From Colius striatus (lineage: Eukaryota > Chordata > Aves > Coliiformes > Coliidae), in contig NC_084763.1 in assembly GCF_028858725.1 (NCBI RefSeq), forward strand, positions 3,472,001 to 3,536,000: DNA of 64,000 nt, given 5' to 3'. This document shows positions 45,334 through 58,500 of the stretch, one piece after another (within the stretch, counting starts at the first letter, position 1; each line of letters starts with the position of its first letter). The notes under the pieces are model-generated. The model saw nothing but the letters and a program-made list of their open reading frames with translations. It was not told the origin of the DNA and did not search any database. A program made the position numbers and the translations under genes.

Positions 45334-45829
45334 TCCTCTCCCTACAGCTTGGAAGTATCTCAAGTGTTCATTAAAGTACCGTCAAAAGGAAACTGCTTTC
45401 AGCAGCCCAGGGGTGTTGTTCTCTTTTGCAGATTGTCAGTGTGTCCTTGTTAAAGGGATGGCAAGAGGCATTTTGTCAGCAGGCAAGGTGGGAAGCACAC
45501 CTCGTTACGGGAGCTGCCAGAGTACAGCCGGCAGCTCAGAACAACAGCGGCGCTTAGAAGAGAGAAACCAGACGTCAAGGCCAAACTGTTCCACAGCACA
45601 CAAAACATTTCTGCTCATCCCATCACCAGCATCAAACACTGTCCTTGTTGCACGTGGAGCTCCACCAGGAGCTGCGTTATCTGATTGCACAGGGTGCTGT
45701 GGGGGATTATGTCGCCGGGGGTTTTAGCAGCAATTCCCTCCGCTGCTCAACCCTGACACGCGATGTGGGAGAGTGCTCGGCACAGCGGCGCTGCTCGGAT
45801 CATCCTTCATCTCCACTTGGCAGCTCACC

Positions 45830-46060
45830 TTTAAATAATAGCTCCTATAAGTTTATTAGCCTCCCTGAATCCCAGAATACTAAATGAATTCAGTTCAGAC
45901 AGAGACAAAGCGTTTTCAGATCCCCGACTCTCACTCCTCATGAATAAGAAGGGCTGCAAGCTCTTTAATGAGCATCTGATGAGCTAAATCACAGACAGAT
46001 CAATTACAGCCCATGAAGACAAACTGCAATGGATTAAATTGTTAAGAGCAGCACAGGATG
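45830..46060. promoter_or_regulatory. Candidate conserved non-coding element in VOPP1 intron 1
   Basis: AT-rich, non-repetitive stretch dense in homeodomain-like cores (TTTAATGAGC, ATCAATTACAG, GATTAAATTG), unlike surrounding CA-rich intron. Call rests on composition only. Confidence 0.25.
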
Positions 46061-46080
46061 GGGGGGAGGGGAGGGGGGAG
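46060..46080 (+). repeat. G-rich tract
   Basis: Purine run of G blocks separated by single A (GGGGGGAGGGGAGGGGGG). Confidence 0.8.
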
Positions 46081-48143
46081 AAGGAGATGTTTTCGATGCA
46101 CATAATCAGGCCCTTCCACTAATACAATAGGCTCACACCAGTCTTCAAGATGCAGGGGCTTTAGCTTCTGTTGGAAGAACTGGAGCTTTTTTGCTCAGGG
46201 TAAACACAGCGGGAGCCCCACTCCCCTCTCAAATCAATGCCACAGTCCAGGCAGTATACGCAGGAAGGTTCCACAGCTGGAGCAAGTAGTGCTCAAAGAT
46301 CCATCTCCACATCTGCCCTATTCCCCTTCCCCTCAAAGCTTCCAGCTTCTTAACCCTTCCTTCTGAATATTTCCATCAGCTGGATGTCTCCTCTCCCTCT
46401 GGAATCAGAAATATGCCAAGCTCCTCTCCATTACACCCTGCAAACATACATGCACTGCAAACCCAGCAGGTCTGCTGCCAAGCCAGTGAAAAATCCTTTG
46501 GCTCTCCACCTTTGAAGGCTGCAGATCAGTAGGCCCTGGCTGAACTCCCCGTGCCTGCAGGCCAGCCCCTCAGGAAGCCTCATTTCGGAGGCCAGCTGAG
46601 GGTGCAGGCTATTAAACCTTCTTCCTTCCTGCTTCTCAAGCAACGTGAGTCACTGTTTACCTCATCAGCCTCCATCAGTCTCAAGTATTTAAATTGATGT
46701 TTTCCCAGCAGTGTTTCTGAGCACGTGGAGCCTGCGTCCCCCTTACAAGTGTAAAGCACACCTTTATGTTCAGCGCTTACTCCCTTGTTTTAATCCACTT
46801 TAGAAGCCTTAAAATGAGTTGGGAAGATTCCTTCTTCCCACATCTCCCAAGTTGTAAGATTTCTGTTTCTGCCTCTCGCCAGTTCTCTGTTTCAGCCAGC
46901 CAACATGCTTACTGCTGTCACAAGACAGGCTGCAGCCTGGAGAGCTTTGCAAGTGACAGTTCCTTCTTACAGTGCCTAGACACCTGCACTAAAAATCCTT
47001 CAGTGCCCAGGCTTTGCTTTTATTTGAGCCCTGGAACAGCAGGTACCAATCCCCATTCTGCCTGGTTTTAATATCACAGTGCTATGAATGGCAGCTGCTC
47101 AGCTCTCCTACCCAAGGACTCAGGCAAACAAGCAAGTGGACCTTGAATGCGAGCAGCACAGTTGAATCCCACTGAAATGTCAGACAGATTGGGGCAAACC
47201 TCTGCTGGGTTAAATCTCTCACCGATCTCCATGGCAACTTTGGTGGGCAGCAAACCCTGACACAAAGCAGGTGGCTCCTAACCTACATCTCTGCTGCTGG
47301 GTAGCAGACCTCGCAGGCATTCGCTGACAGTGAGAATGTCAGTGCCTCCAAAGATTTGAGCCTCTTTAGAACAAGTGCCAGAGAGATGAACACAGCAGGA
47401 AAGGCACACATTAGTTGTTCCCATCCCACACACACCTTCTGAAGCAGGCTGTGATCATCTGTCTCTCCCCAAGATCCAAATTATTCTTCTGAGTGGTGCT
47501 GGCCTCTTAGTTAAGCTGGTGGAGAGCCATACAAGCATCAGAGGGGACGTACGCCACAAACATCGGGCTCTCATCCTCACAGAGCCCTTGGAGGATGATG
47601 TCCTTGGAGTTGTTTGAGATTATGAAACCCTCAAGAAACTGCAGCCCTCAGCAACTCACTGGAGTCCCCAGAACAGACACAAAAGGAAGATTATGCGCTA
47701 CAAAGGACCTCAGATGTCAAGGCTAGTGCCCACTCCACCAGCTCCTGTACAAAGGCAGGCTGTACCTCAGAGTTTCAGAAGGAACATGTGTTCCTTCCTA
47801 CCTTTAACAGGCCATGTACTCACTCACTAATAGTGAAAAAAGTGTGTTTACAGTTGTTCTACCCAGCTCAGGTATGGCCCTGCTGATGCAAGATGACAAC
47901 TTCTCTAGAAGGACTCTGCACCTTTTGCTTATAAAACTCCTCCTTCTTTGTCCTTTAACATTTTGGCAGAGCTATGAAATATAAATACAAGAGTACATTC
48001 ACTTTAAAACTCAATGATGCCAGTCTGATGGGGTGTGCAGAGAGAGGGATCTTTAGAGAACTAATGGCACGTGAATTAGCCAGATGCTTGAATTACATTC
48101 GTTAAGATTGAGTATTTGGAAAGCAAAACAGAAGACCCCGGGG

Positions 48144-48166
48144 TTTTTTGTTTGTTTGTTTGTTTT
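48144..48166 (+). repeat. (TTTG)n simple repeat
   Basis: Four TTTG units after a T run (TTTTTTGTTTGTTTGTTTG). Confidence 0.9.
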
Positions 48167-48559
48167 GGACTGAATCAGCATTGGTGTTGTAGTCTGTTTT
48201 CTTTGTCAGCCTGCACCAAAGGGAACTGCAAGCCGTCCATTCCTGTGGCCTCTCCACTCACTCACATTTCCTTTAAGAACGGAAATGTGCTTCCTGCCAC
48301 AGACCTAAACTGCAAATGCTACTGCTGCTAGCAAGGCCAGCGAGAGAGAGAAGTTACTGAAACGATAACCAAAGACTGGTTTTGGTCACACCACAAAATC
48401 TAGCATGCAAGGACACGCACGGGGTGTGAGGGGAGACAGAGCAGGCAGCCCTGCTCGCTGCACGTCAGATGGTACTCCACAGTTGATCAGTTCTGCTTTG
48501 CAGCCTTTGCAGAAATACTATCTCCAGCAGGAATACCCTCCACGTTGCACATCATTATC

Positions 48560-48760
48560 TTTCAATCCACAGGACAATAAAAAGAAAACCAGATCTGGTC
48601 GATTAATTGCTCTTTGCAATCAAAGGAGCAGTGGATTCACACCCGGCGCATTTACTGGAGGTTTGGAAAGTGATAACAAAATATTACAAACAATTGCAGC
48701 CCCACCTGCAGACAGTAAATGCTTTCCAGTGTGAGTACAGTCTGGTTTTGTTACAAATGA
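48560..48760. promoter_or_regulatory. Candidate conserved non-coding element in VOPP1 intron 1
   Basis: Non-repetitive stretch with GGTCGATTAATTGCTC, TTTGCAATCAAAGG, AGTGATAACAAAATATTAC and GCAGACAGTAAATGC, resembling homeodomain, TCF-like, GATA and FOX sites close together. Composition-based only. Confidence 0.2.
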
Positions 48761-50699
48761 AAAAGGCAGCCTGCTGTGGACAGACGTGTCTGTGGAGGGC
48801 AGGGGGAGGGCGATTGCTATCTGTGTGCTGAAGGGACATTCAGAGCGAGTTTGTGACATCTGCTCAAAGGCAGATTCTAGAGGAGGCACAGGTCTGCTAT
48901 CGATCGCAGAGCCAATGAAACCCTATCAGTTGTCAGCAGCTGAAGGTGAGGGTCTGTCTTTCTAGTCAGACTAAAAGCTAGATGCTACACACAATTTCTG
49001 TTACAGTTACAAGGACCTGAATAGGCAGAATCAGAAGGAAAAAAGGCGTGTGTTTAACAGTGACCTGCCACACTGGTAGGACAAAAACGGCTCCTGGTAT
49101 TCTGGGATGACCCACTTCATGGCTGTTACCTCCCATTCAGCTGAGTATATGCTATATACTAGTAGGGTGGCTACAGCCTCTGAGGCTTCCTCATAGATGA
49201 ACAGGAAGAAAGAGTTAAAAGTATCTGAGACATGGAACAAGACCTCATCGTTTCTGAGGGTCACATAATCCTATTCCAACACACACCCAGAACTCATCTT
49301 CCACATAACTAGATCAAACTAGCAGCTGAGGAAACAGAAAGGACACTACCTTTCTGATCATATGGCTCCACAGAACCTGGGAAATACCTGGCTACACCTG
49401 CTGCCTCAGAAAGCCTCTTGCAAAACTCACCCACAGAGATCCTTTCCAGTTTTATTAGTCACTGCACCTGGCAAGTCCTTGATGAAGCCCAGAGAAGAGG
49501 ATGGGACACTCTATGGTGCAACTCCAGACTAATAACCAGTTCCAGAAGGCATGCTATTGACTAGGAATCACAATGTTTTATGGGATCTGACCTTTAAAAT
49601 GGTATGAGTTTTCAGAACACTATCCATTTCAGTGCCCAGACAAGAAGTGAAAGCATTATAAGATACAAGCTGCTCGCTAGGTAAGGTGCACTGAATTCCA
49701 AAGGACTTCTGCGCGCTGTAAGTTTGAAAGATTGGATTTGCAGAGACAAGAATATGAGCTTACTGCTCTTCCATGGACAAGAAAAGGGCAAAATATCATC
49801 CATTAGAGTAAGAGACAACGTACACTGAAACTAAAAAAGTGCAGCCTAAGGGTGAGAACAATTTACTAGAGAAAAGACATTTTGTTTTAGCCTTGCCTGA
49901 AGCTTCAAAATTCATCCCCACCTCTTTTCCCTGGTGATGCTAACAGCTGAAGGTAAAAGTAGTCCATCTCCAAACTATTCTAAGAAACAAGAGCTTGCAA
50001 GCCATGTTAGCTGACATTTCAACAAATACTCATGACAAGAGACAGGAGCAAGCCTTACTGCAAACCAAGGATCACGTTATTTTTATACACTAAGGTAATG
50101 AGGAAATGGCAGGAAACTCTTCTATCAAAGCATGTGGATCCTTTACCAAGTTTCTTCTCCATGTAACAGCAAATAGGACAAATATTCCAGATATATAGCT
50201 GTTTCATCAAGAGCAAGATTACAGTCATATAAGGATAAAAACCCATACTTTCATAGTCTTCAGAAGGAGTTGTTTCTGATCAGTCTATTTATCCATTCTC
50301 TAAGAAAGAAGAGAATATTTCCCTTCCAAGGCTCTGAAAAGAAGTGAATTTTTCACCTTGAATTAGTCTGTTAAAAAAACAAAACCAGAATTCAGCCCAG
50401 GCAGCTAATTCTCATTAGTTCTGCTGCTGCTCAGAGCACATGCCTTAATCACCACATTTTTATTTAGAGTGAATGTGGGTTTAGCATTAGACAGCCTCCC
50501 ATCACAAAGCATTACTTTACATTAAGATCCGTTAACCTTTTCCACATGCAAACACAAACATCCCCTTGCACGGCAATCTCAAGCCTGACCTTTTTTGTGC
50601 CACTGTGCAGTAAATCAGTGAATGCACTTCAGTCCCAGTATGATACAATTTCAATGGAATGTAATCCTCTCAGAAGTACTCTGGGGAGGAGGAGAAAAG

Positions 50700-50882
50700 A
50701 AAAGGAACAACACGAGAGCGTCCTCGTTGGCAGCCCCCGAGCAGCGAGGTGTGGAGAGCGCAGCCCAGAACCACGGACAGCGTCTGCCTGGGGCAGCTCT
50801 GCCAGGAGACGGCACTAACGACATCGGCAGCCTGCGAGGAACCCGTGAGGATCACCCAGTCCGGCTCCCTGCTCCTCGTAGG
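50700..50882. promoter_or_regulatory. CpG-rich patch in VOPP1 intron 1
   Basis: About 180 bp with clearly more CpG (for example CGAGAGCGTCCTCG, CGAGCAGCGAGG, GGCACTAACGACATCGGC) than the surrounding intron. No coding match on either strand. It could be a small alternative promoter, an enhancer or a remnant of unrecognised repeat. Confidence 0.25.
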
Positions 50883-50905
50883 ACTACCTAGCAGTAAGGT
50901 GTATG

Positions 50906-51095
50906 AATAAGAGCATTGTCCCTAAGGTCCTTGAGCACTGATTGTCTTGGTGCTGTGAGCACTTCCCTGGGGAGCCTCTTGCAGCGACCAACCACTCTCC
51001 CAGGGAACAACCTTTTCCTAAAGTCCAATCTGAACTTCCCCTGATGCAGCTTCATTTCATTTCCTCGTGTTCTGTCCCTGGTCATCAGAGAGAGG
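50906..51095 (-). mobile_element. Older CR1, part 1, interrupted by a plus-strand CR1
   Basis: CCAATCTGAACTTCCCCTG, ATGCAGCTTCATTTCATTTC and TTCTGTCCCTGGTCATCAGA in antisense. The element resumes at about 51380. Confidence 0.8.
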
Positions 51096-51379
51096 AGATG
51101 AGCAACTTCAGGAGGATGGAACCAGGCTCTTCTCAATGATGTCCAATGATAGGACAAGGGGCAACAGGGACAAGTTGGAACAGAATAGGTTCCAAAGCAA
51201 CACAAGGAAGAATTTGTTCCCTGTTGAGGTGAGGGAGCACTGGCAGGGGCTGCCCAGATGGGCTGTGGAGGCTCCTTCTCTGGAGACATTCAAAACTCAC
51301 CTGGATGAGTTCCTGTGTGCCCTACTCTAGGTGGTGCTGCTCTTTCCAGGTCCCTTCCAACCCTTGAGATTCTGTGATG
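51096..51379 (+). mobile_element. CR1 LINE 3' copy nested in the older minus-strand CR1
   Basis: CTTCAGGAGGATGGAACC, ATGATAGGACAAGGGGCAAC, GAGCACTGGCAGGGGCTGCC and CTTGAGATTCTGTGATGC tail. Same subfamily as 29285-29583. Confidence 0.88.
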
Positions 51380-51705
51380 CTGTAGACTGTCATGAGGTCA
51401 CCCCTCAGCCTTGTCTTCTCTGAGCTGAACATGCCAAGCAACCTCAGCTGCTTGTCACCCCTGAGGCCTTTCACTGTCTTGGTCAGCCTCCCCTGGACAC
51501 ACACTAATAGTCTGATGTCCTTCCTATATTGAGGTGCCCCAAACTGCACCCAGTACTCAAGGTAGGGTTGCATCAGTGCAGCGTAGAATGGGACAATCAC
51601 TTCCCTTGACTGGCTGGCTCTGCAGAGCTTGATGCCAGGACACTGTGGGCCCTTTTGTCTGCCAAGGCGCATCGTTGACTCACAATCAACTTGTCAACCC
51701 ACCCC
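51380..51705 (-). mobile_element. Older CR1, part 2
   Basis: GTCATGAGGTCACCCCTCAG, GGTGCCCCAAACTGCACCCA, GTACTCAAGGTAGGGTTGCA and CTTTTGTCTGCCAAGGC. The minus strand encodes an ORF2 C-terminal stretch (YLEYWVQFGAPQYRKD), continuing the element at 50906-51095. Confidence 0.85.
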
Positions 51706-54116
51706 CCCCCATTGCCTGTCTTAGACGGAACAAATGTACTGAATCTTCTTCAAATTGTTTGGGAAACCATAGTCCTTGTAGTTATGTGAAATATCCAGCT
51801 TGGATCTACATCAGAACGTCAAGCCAGATGCTTATGAAAGTGCAAAGAGACCCTCAGTGGCAGAGAAAGTAAGGACTTACTTGCTTTACCTTCTTATTTC
51901 TACACCTATGAATTCAGCAATACTCGCATAAACATAAAAGTGGGGGAGAGGTCTACACTTTCCTGGTGGAACTGATCTTATGCTGAAAGTTCTAACGTCA
52001 GATCTGCAGGGAAGCATGAGTCATGCCACATATTGAAAGCATTTTCACCCAAGGAAAGCAAAATAGATTCAACATTCCACTAGAGTCTCCCCAGCTTCCA
52101 TGGGGTAGTGGTAGCCTTTGTTGTTCCAACTGGAAGGAAACAGATGTAACATTTTCCCAACTGCACTAGAAGCAGTTGATCTGTTCCAAATGGTACTGGG
52201 CATGTTCCACAGCTCTGAAGTTGAATTTAGCTTCTACAATTACTCTGCTTCCTTTTGTACGTGCATGAGAAATAAAAGCGAGGTTATTATGTGCATTCTT
52301 TAGCTACAGAACAAGTCATCAGTCACCTTATAAAACAACTTGTAAAGTAGGTGGTGTGGGGGGAAGGGATCACTTGTCAGGAATTGAAAAGAAGACCATG
52401 CCAAGAGTGAGAATATTCACTATTTCCACCCTCAGTTTCTTTAAAAATGAAACAAAACAAATGCTATTTGGTTGTACAGGAAAGGATTTTACTTTTAAGC
52501 CTCTCGTGAATGTAGGCAACACTTTCAGTGTTACCATCAACACAGAGGTATCAAACTTGCTTTCCTTTGGCTAAGAAGGAGAAGCTTGGGTCACCTCCAG
52601 CCCTAACCCTAGATAAGCAGTCGTTGCAGGAACTGATACTACCTAGAGTACTACTGAAACTGAAGTCTAGATTTGGGGTTCCCCCATTTTTATTCCCTTC
52701 AGATCACGCTGAACTGGTAAATTTGCCCATTTCCTATGTACATTTCATTCTTCCCATTGTCCATCCCAAGAATGCAAACAGCCTTTAAGTTACCTAGTAC
52801 CCAAATCATCAGGGGCTTTCTTTCATCTCCCATAATAATAAAACCAAAGCAAAGAAAGACTGGGCAAAAGAAGACAGATTCAAAACTCAATTTCCTCAGT
52901 CATCTGCAGCGCAGGCAAGACTGAGGCAGGAACAGCACTGTGCTACAGACGCCGCTTAGTGAAGCTACGACAGCCTATCAAAGGCTGCAGGAAAATAGAT
53001 GTCTTTGATGGTCGCCAGGACTTGAGGCAGTTGCTTTGGGAGTTCCCAGGCTTTGTTCTGCTGATGTTATGCAGAGAGAGAGTGTGAGCTGACGGGACAG
53101 AGTGCAGCTGCATAATCACAGCAACCCCTGCTCCCCTCCCTACGACCCTTATTTTTCATTCTTGACATTTAATCCAGTGATGCACACTTTCCTCAGCTTC
53201 TCCTTATGAGGAGTGAACAGAAAACTAAACTTTTTATCCTTTTCTTTTCCAACTAAGATTTTGCCCTTCTCATTTTCCTGAGACCTATCTTCCAAAACTG
53301 CAAATGCTGCATCAAAACCATTTGTGCTTTGAAGTCCTGAAAACATCTGTAACATTGAAGGCAGCGGCTCCTCAGTTGTCAAGAGACAAGATGCAGAGAG
53401 ACCAATCACATCCCCAAGCACAAGGAACAAAAGAAATCGATAATAATGAAATATCACCTAAGTGCTGCTCCCCTGGAAGGTACACAAGGCCAAGGCAAAT
53501 TCTCACCTTCAAGAACTTATTCTAGAATCTCATCATGTTTAGTGGTAGACTGACATTTCGGGCATTTTACCATTTTAAAATCAGATTACACGTGCCATGT
53601 GTGTATTAAATGAGCATCTGAATATAGTGGAGATTAGGGGTTACCTTGGAAACATTCTGGTATTTGAAAACCAGTTTCTAAAAAAAAAGCCACTGGCAAG
53701 TCAGGATCCAGGTACTTTGAGCAAAAGTCTTTACAGCAACACTCTGCTGGGGGAAGCTTTGTTCTTGGTCAATCCCCATCTGCTTAATCGTTGTCAGATG
53801 CTTACCTGCAGATACTTCCATTAACAGCCACGATTACTGTGTTGTTCACATGCTTGCCCAGCATCACAGTCTCAAAGGAAAAGCACAGATGTATAATTTA
53901 TGATACAGCTCCAATCTGGTTTAATGACCCAACTGTGACTGGAGAAACAATTCTCAAGGAACCTCTAGTTCATTTGGTTCAGCTACATTAGACTAATCTA
54001 CCTTGAATTAAATGGTGAAACTCACATAGTAACACAGCCAAGGTGAACATAATCTGGTCTGCAAGGTTAGCTCATTGAACTGGGCTGCATTACTGTGAAC
54101 ATCAGAATGCCAAAAT

Positions 54117-54560
54117 ATCATACAATTAAAGAATGATTATGGTTGAAAAAGACCTTTAAGATCATCGAGTCCAGCCACTAATCTCACACAGCCCACCACT
54201 GAACTAACCCATGTCCCTCAGCACCTCCCCTATGCAACTCGAGTATCTCTAGGGATGGTGACTCCACCACCTCCCTGGGCAGCCTGGGACAGGGGCTGAC
54301 AACCCTCTCAGGGAAAAAGTTCTTCCTCAGCTCCAATCTAAACTTCCCCAGAGCAACCTGAGCCCATTTCCTCATTACTGGAGAGATGGAGCCTCACCTC
54401 ACTACAACTCCCTTTCAGCTAGTTTTAGAGAGTGATCATATCTCCCAATCAGCCTGCTCTTATCAAACTAAACATTCTCAGCTCCCTCAACTGCTCCTCA
54501 TAAGACTTGTTTTCCAGACCCTTCACCAGCTTTGTTGCCTGGATCATGACCATATCCATG
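54117..54560 (-). mobile_element. CR1 LINE 3' copy, about 440 bp
   Basis: AAAGACCTTTAAGATCATCG, CCATGTCCCTCAGCACCTCC, CCTCCCTGGGCAGCCTGGG, CAGCTCCAATCTAAACTTCC and TTGTTGCCTGGATCATGACC, antisense. Its CCCACCACTGAACTAACCC plus ATGTCCCTCAGCACC segment resembles the unit of the minisatellite at 24341. Confidence 0.88.
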
Positions 54561-54890
54561 TTGCAGTCCAGAAAACTATTTACTTTGGGACTTGGTTCCT
54601 GGAACACTGGGACGATTTTATGGGTTTAAGTTCATCCAGGCTAATAATCAGGTTTTTTCCTATTCTTGCACTCAGTCTATGAAAGTCCCTACTGATGGGC
54701 AGCAAACACATCTCTTTCTCAGGCCAAAGCTCTCCTCAAAGAAAGAAACAGCCAAAGAGTTTGAGAGTAATTTGTATTTGTTTAACAAGTCCATCCAAGT
54801 GTTTGGGGTGATGCCCTATTGTGCCTTTGGGCAGACATTCACCAGGTACACTGAAGCATCAATGTCTTCTGAATTAAACTAAGAACCTAA

Positions 54891-55517
54891 ACTGCCCTCG
54901 TGGCCAAGAAGCCAATGGCAGCCTGGGATGCATCAAGAAGAGTGTGGGCAACAGGTCAAGGGAGGTTCTGCTCCCCCTCTACTCTGCCCTGCTGAGGCCT
55001 CATCTAGAGTCCTGTGTCCAGTTCTGGGCTCCTCAGCTCAAGAGGGACAGGGAAGTGCTGGAGAGAGGCCAGTGCAGGGCCACCAAGATGATCGGGGGAC
55101 TGGAGTATCTTCTTTATGAGGAAAGGCTGCAGGAACTGGGGCTGTTTAGTCTGGAGAAGAGGAGACTGAGGGGGGATCTTATTAACATTTACAAATATCT
55201 AAAGGGTGGGTGTCAGGAGGTTGGGGCAGCACTTTTTTCTATAGTAGCCAGCAACAGGACAAGGGGTGATGGGATGAAGCTGGAGCACAAAAAGTTCCAC
55301 TTAAATATAAGAAAAAACTCTTTCAGTGTTTCAGTGAGGGAGCCCTGGCACAGGCTGCTCAGAGGGGTTGTGGAGGCTCCTTCCTTGGAGGGCTTCAAGA
55401 TCCGCCTGGACACGTTCCTATGCGACCTGATCTAGGTGACCCTGCTTCTGCAAGGGGGTTGGACTGGATGAGCTCTAAAGGTCCCTTGCAACCCCTACCA
55501 GTCTATGATTCTATGAA
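54891..55517 (+). mobile_element. CR1 LINE 3' copy, about 630 bp, with intact ORF2 C-terminus
   Basis: The frame 54944-55435 (163 codons) is CR1 ORF2 C-terminus without interruption ([40 protein letters not shown], ending DTFLCDLI and stop), followed by AGTCTATGATTCTATGAAC. The least decayed copy in the window, but 5' truncated and inactive. Confidence 0.95.
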
Positions 55518-58500
55518 CTGACTCCTGTTCAGACAGTCCAATGTACTGCTGTAGTGACCACATATGATTATCAACTACCAGTGAGACAAATCCAACAGCT
55601 GTTCCTCATAACCATTTAGGTGAGCTGGAAGAAATACTAAGCCCTCCTGTGAAAAGACTAGAACAGCAAACAAACCATCAACCCTTTCTGGCAAGTAACA
55701 ATGCCTACTAATGGGCAAAGCATTTTTCCAAACCAAGTAACTTCCTACCATAACGTTTACTTTTCTTCTATTAGGGGCCTGAATGTACCTAAACAATAAT
55801 CTCCAGTTAGTGGATTAAGTTGAAATTTGTCAAAGAGTGTTGACCAATCTCCTCATTTAAATCAAAAGCAAACCAGCATTTGGCATTTTTCTGAAAGGAT
55901 TGTTTCCTTGGTTTGAGTCATCACCTGAGTTTTTCCACATTCAAAACAGCTTCCCAGAAGGAGAAGCAAAGAAACAATAACACCAAAAAAGAAAACAAGA
56001 AAAAGATCTCCTGCAGGTTCCAAAGAGTTTGTCCAGATGGAGATACTGGCTACACTTAACTAGAAACACTCAGTCTCTTGGTATAGAAGCAATATCTTGG
56101 CTCACTCCTCAAACCACCCTCTTCATAACCTGAAGAAGGACATGCTGGATGTGGATAGATTTTTACCTGCCCCCTTCTCTTGTTCAATCAGTTCATGCTC
56201 CTTGCTCAAGCTTCCATCCCTATACATGGATTTTCTTGGGATCTCATCAAGCTTTCAGCTTCCTCTAGGAACAGTTACAATGCAAGTTTCCTAGTTATCA
56301 CTGATGGACCTCTAGTTACCACTCTTTGGGCTGTAGTCCTCTGATGTTACCTTCTCCTTCATTGCTGCTTGTAGATGACAGATCGTATTCACGTGTGGAG
56401 AAGACAAGACAAAATGAAGGGATGCCGCAGTGAACTCCGCTCTTCCCTTTGACACAGACATCAAAAATCTCCTTATTAAGGTTATTTCCTCACAAACAAT
56501 ATCTGAGGTTACCTCAGGGGCATCCTGCAACTGAGAACTGCAAGAGTGAGATGAGGTATAAATGAAACATTCACTCTCCATTAACACGTGGTCTCACACT
56601 CCAAAAGATCACCACCGGAAGGTATTGCTGTGGATGGATAATACCATGAGATATCACCATAAATGTTTCATTTATAAACCTAGCAGCTAGAAAATTATTC
56701 AACTAGACTGAAAGTGCTGAGGATTTTAATAGTGCCTGCCCACATTAACAGATGGAAATAGCACCAATAGCTCAGAAACGAGCACAGACGCACTCGCATA
56801 TTTGGTCAGAGTTGACAACGTTGTGTAAAGTGAACTTTTGGAGGCAATTCCATCCCTATGCAAGCAGTGGGCAACTGCAAAGGCAAAGGATCCTCTAGAC
56901 TGTAACCACAACAGTAAACTCACAGATGGAAGAAAGAAATGGAACAGGAGGGCAGAGAAGCGAGTGAGAGAATGACATGTTCAAAACAATCGGCAAGATG
57001 AGAAGTGGAATAAAATCTGGGGCTAACTTTTCTTTCACCAAAGTGCACACTAGCTGGGAGTTGGCAGGTAAGAAGTGAAGATTCAAACCAGAATCAGGCC
57101 AAATCATCTCACATGACCCCACAAGTTGTAGTTTTCAGGATGTGTGGTATCCAGAAGGACATCACACCACAATCAGGTCACCTCCCCTCCTCTCTTCTGC
57201 TCCTCAGAAACAACACCGTCAGGCAGCAGACAAGGCTGTCTGGAATAAATGGCACTGACTCCAAGCCACAGTCAAGGCTTCTTCTCAGCACTTTCCAAAC
57301 AGGCTTCAGAGGTCAGAAACCTACAGGGTGTGTTAGCCAAAGACATCTCAGAGACACATTCTGAAATCAGACTGGTCACCACATAGGAATCACAGGATCC
57401 TGCAAAGGGTATTGGTAAGGAGCCACCTCCACTGGCTTTGTCATTTTTATACTGCAAACAGATGGCTGGTGCATCTCTCCTTCACACAAGGCAGCAGTTC
57501 CCCTTTTTTACCTACAGAGTTTCAAACCAAGAACCCTTTCTGGCACAGAAGCATGACACTGTGAAGCTCCACATGACAGCCCAGGGAGGAAATGTTGTTA
57601 TCTTCCCATAGTGCAAGGCAAAAAAAAACCCAAAACAAACCCAAACCTTCTCTTTCATGGTGTGCTTAGCCTCTAATTTGGGCAAGGAAAAGCCTGGTGC
57701 CTCACCACTGAGAGGTTGCTTGCCCTTGGCTCGTGCTTGCCATGACATTGTTCTTTTCTCAATGAAAAGATGAAAACTCGTGGTAGTTTAAAGGCAGAGA
57801 TGCCAACTCATGGCAATAAAACAATGTTTCTCTAAAGCAGCAGAAACCTTTACTCCAGTTTACAGACTCACAAAACTGACATCAGATACCAAATAAAGCC
57901 TCTGTCCTTCAAAAAGTGAATAGGAGTCCATACAGCCCCTGTGTTTCAGAGAGCATCTTCTCTTACTGTCAGAAAGCCTAACGCTTTAGAAGGGCTTCCT
58001 CTCAACCACTCCTGCATTCACCAAGTGTTTAGTCACGGTACTAAAAAGGCCACAAATGAAACAAAACCCACACTTTTCCCTTCAGTGATCCTTCCAGTTG
58101 CTCCTTCTCACTACGTTTCAAAGTTAAGACCCCATCCTCACTCCTTGTGAGGGGTATTGATTCCCAGTGTGCCAACAGCACCACCAACAAATGCTGAGAC
58201 ATCTGTTCTCCCCCAGCATCCCATCTCCCCTCTGAGCCCACTGAGCTGCCTGTGTGGCAGGGGAAGGAGCAGAGCAGGAGCCTGAATCCTCTTGGTAGCA
58301 GGGCAAGGTGCCAATTCAGAGATCCACGCTTCCTGACACGTGATCGTGAACTTCTAAGAAGACATTTGAGTCAGTGGACTATGAAAGGATACTTGAGAAA
58401 CTATGTTTTACAATCATCTTCTTAAGCTTTCTTAGCTCGATTTTAGGGCCTCATCCAAAGATGGAGTGGCTGCTGTAGATTTAGGCTTATATATCTGGCT

